A stretch of DNA of 64,000 bases from MPNP01 sp965215545 (GTDB taxonomy: Bacteria > Pseudomonadota > Alphaproteobacteria > Rhodobacterales > Rhodobacteraceae), in NCBI GenBank assembly GCA_965215545.1, contig OZ244066.1, forward strand, positions 744,001-808,000, in the 5' to 3' direction. This document shows positions 63,691 to 64,000 of the stretch, in pieces. Below the pieces are notes generated by a model, which ran no database searches, was not told the origin of the DNA, and worked only from the letters and a program-made list of their open reading frames with translations. Numbering within the stretch: position 1 is the stretch's first letter; each line of letters opens with the position of its first letter. A program made the translations under genes and the position numbers.

Positions 63691-63897
63691 GCAGGGTGCC
63701 TCGCCTTGCCGGCGCTGGGCACGGCCATGGAACACGCGTGTCACGGATGTCCGTGGCGGTGCCGGGGTGGACGGAACGGTGTTCGCGCCGGATGGCGCGG
63801 ACACCGACTCCGGAAAGGATCATGGGATCTTGGTTGGGATGGACCCGTAGTTGAGCTAACAAACTATACGATGCCCCCTGATTGCAAGCCGTTACAC

Positions 63898-64000
63898 CTA
63901 CTTTCGGTAAATGTCACGCCGATGGCCGACACGCAGGACAATGATCTGCGACGCATGATCATCGATAGTTACCACTATGCGGTAATTGCCGACGCGATAT
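63898..64000 (-). CDS. RelE/ParE-type toxin, C-terminal part (partial)
   Basis: The last 34 codons of a gene entering from the right edge read YRVGNYRIVVTIDDHASQII, VLRVGHRRDIYRK and a TAG stop. This is the C-terminal signature of RelE toxins ('yRlRvGdYRviyei.d....v.vlrvghRrdvYr'), which cleave mRNA on the ribosome. The antitoxin should lie outside the window. The frame is intact as far as visible. Confidence 0.85.
   Translation of the reverse strand, partial: YRVGNYRIVVTIDDHASQIIVLRVGHRRDIYRK

Noticed and set aside
62393..63850. Long + strand frame at the right end
   Set aside because: Arg/Gly/Pro-rich with no domain; the opposite strand carries IS110 motifs.

Overview
The window is GC-rich and looks like a piece of an alphaproteobacterial replicon, perhaps Rhodospirillales-like. 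That placement is an inference from protein flavour and codon use, not from a marker gene. It reads as a mobile-element or plasmid-like mosaic: conjugation genes, metabolic cargo, insertion-sequence (IS) remnants and several broken genes. No rRNA, tRNA or CRISPR array was recognised.

The backbone is an IncI-type conjugation system (type IVB secretion, Dot/Icm-like) with its thin type IV pilus. It is split into separate blocks. Block 1 (7093-10106, + strand) is dotD-dotC-dotB-icmT (IncI traH-I-J-K). Block 2 (12896-17505, - strand) has the coupling ATPase TrbC/DotL plus two exported proteins of unknown function. Block 3 (50705-62343, - strand) is one long run, pilN-O-P-Q-R-S followed by traM(dotI)-N(dotH)-O(dotG)-P-Q. 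Many neighbours overlap by 1-14 bases, which suggests translational coupling. The large ATPase DotO/TraU, DotA/TraY, prepilin peptidase and pilV are not in the window. The most striking single feature is a 283-residue intein inserted exactly inside the Walker A motif of TrbC/DotL, between the invariant Lys and Thr.

Between the blocks lies cargo. At 2170-6531 (- strand) there is a tightly coupled four-gene unit: a tyrosine-recombinase-like protein, an exported protein, a protein with a DnaA domain-IV-like helix-turn-helix, and an ornithine cyclodeaminase homologue. At 17652-19136 is glycerol kinase. At 21434-25366 is a two-gene unit, a PHP + SMC-like ATPase (TrlF-like) and an AlbA_2/Schlafen-type ATP-binding protein, which resembles an anti-phage module. 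At 27243-28449 is an AT-richer cassette of three unrecognised overlapping genes between IS256 remnants.

From 29162 to 50693 is a catabolic island. On + it has an XRE-cupin regulator, a GAF protein, HyuA-HyuB, a broken alcohol dehydrogenase and an M24 peptidase. On - it has a proline-racemase-family enzyme and, further on, a second HyuA-HyuB pair followed by a complete Dpp/Opp ABC importer (SBP-DppB-C-D-F). Together these suggest import and ATP-dependent opening of cyclic amides (hydantoin/5-oxoproline type) or modified-proline peptides. Class III alcohol dehydrogenase (formaldehyde-glutathione) follows at 49563.

Mobile DNA is abundant: one structurally complete IS5-family element (11601-12476), a truncated IS5-family copy at the left edge, three decayed IS256-family copies, an ISKra4-like remnant and an IS110-like remnant. 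Toxin-antitoxin pieces (a frameshifted HicB-like antitoxin at 1454 and a RelE toxin running off the right edge) fit the same picture. Coordinates of pseudogenes are approximate because frames change.
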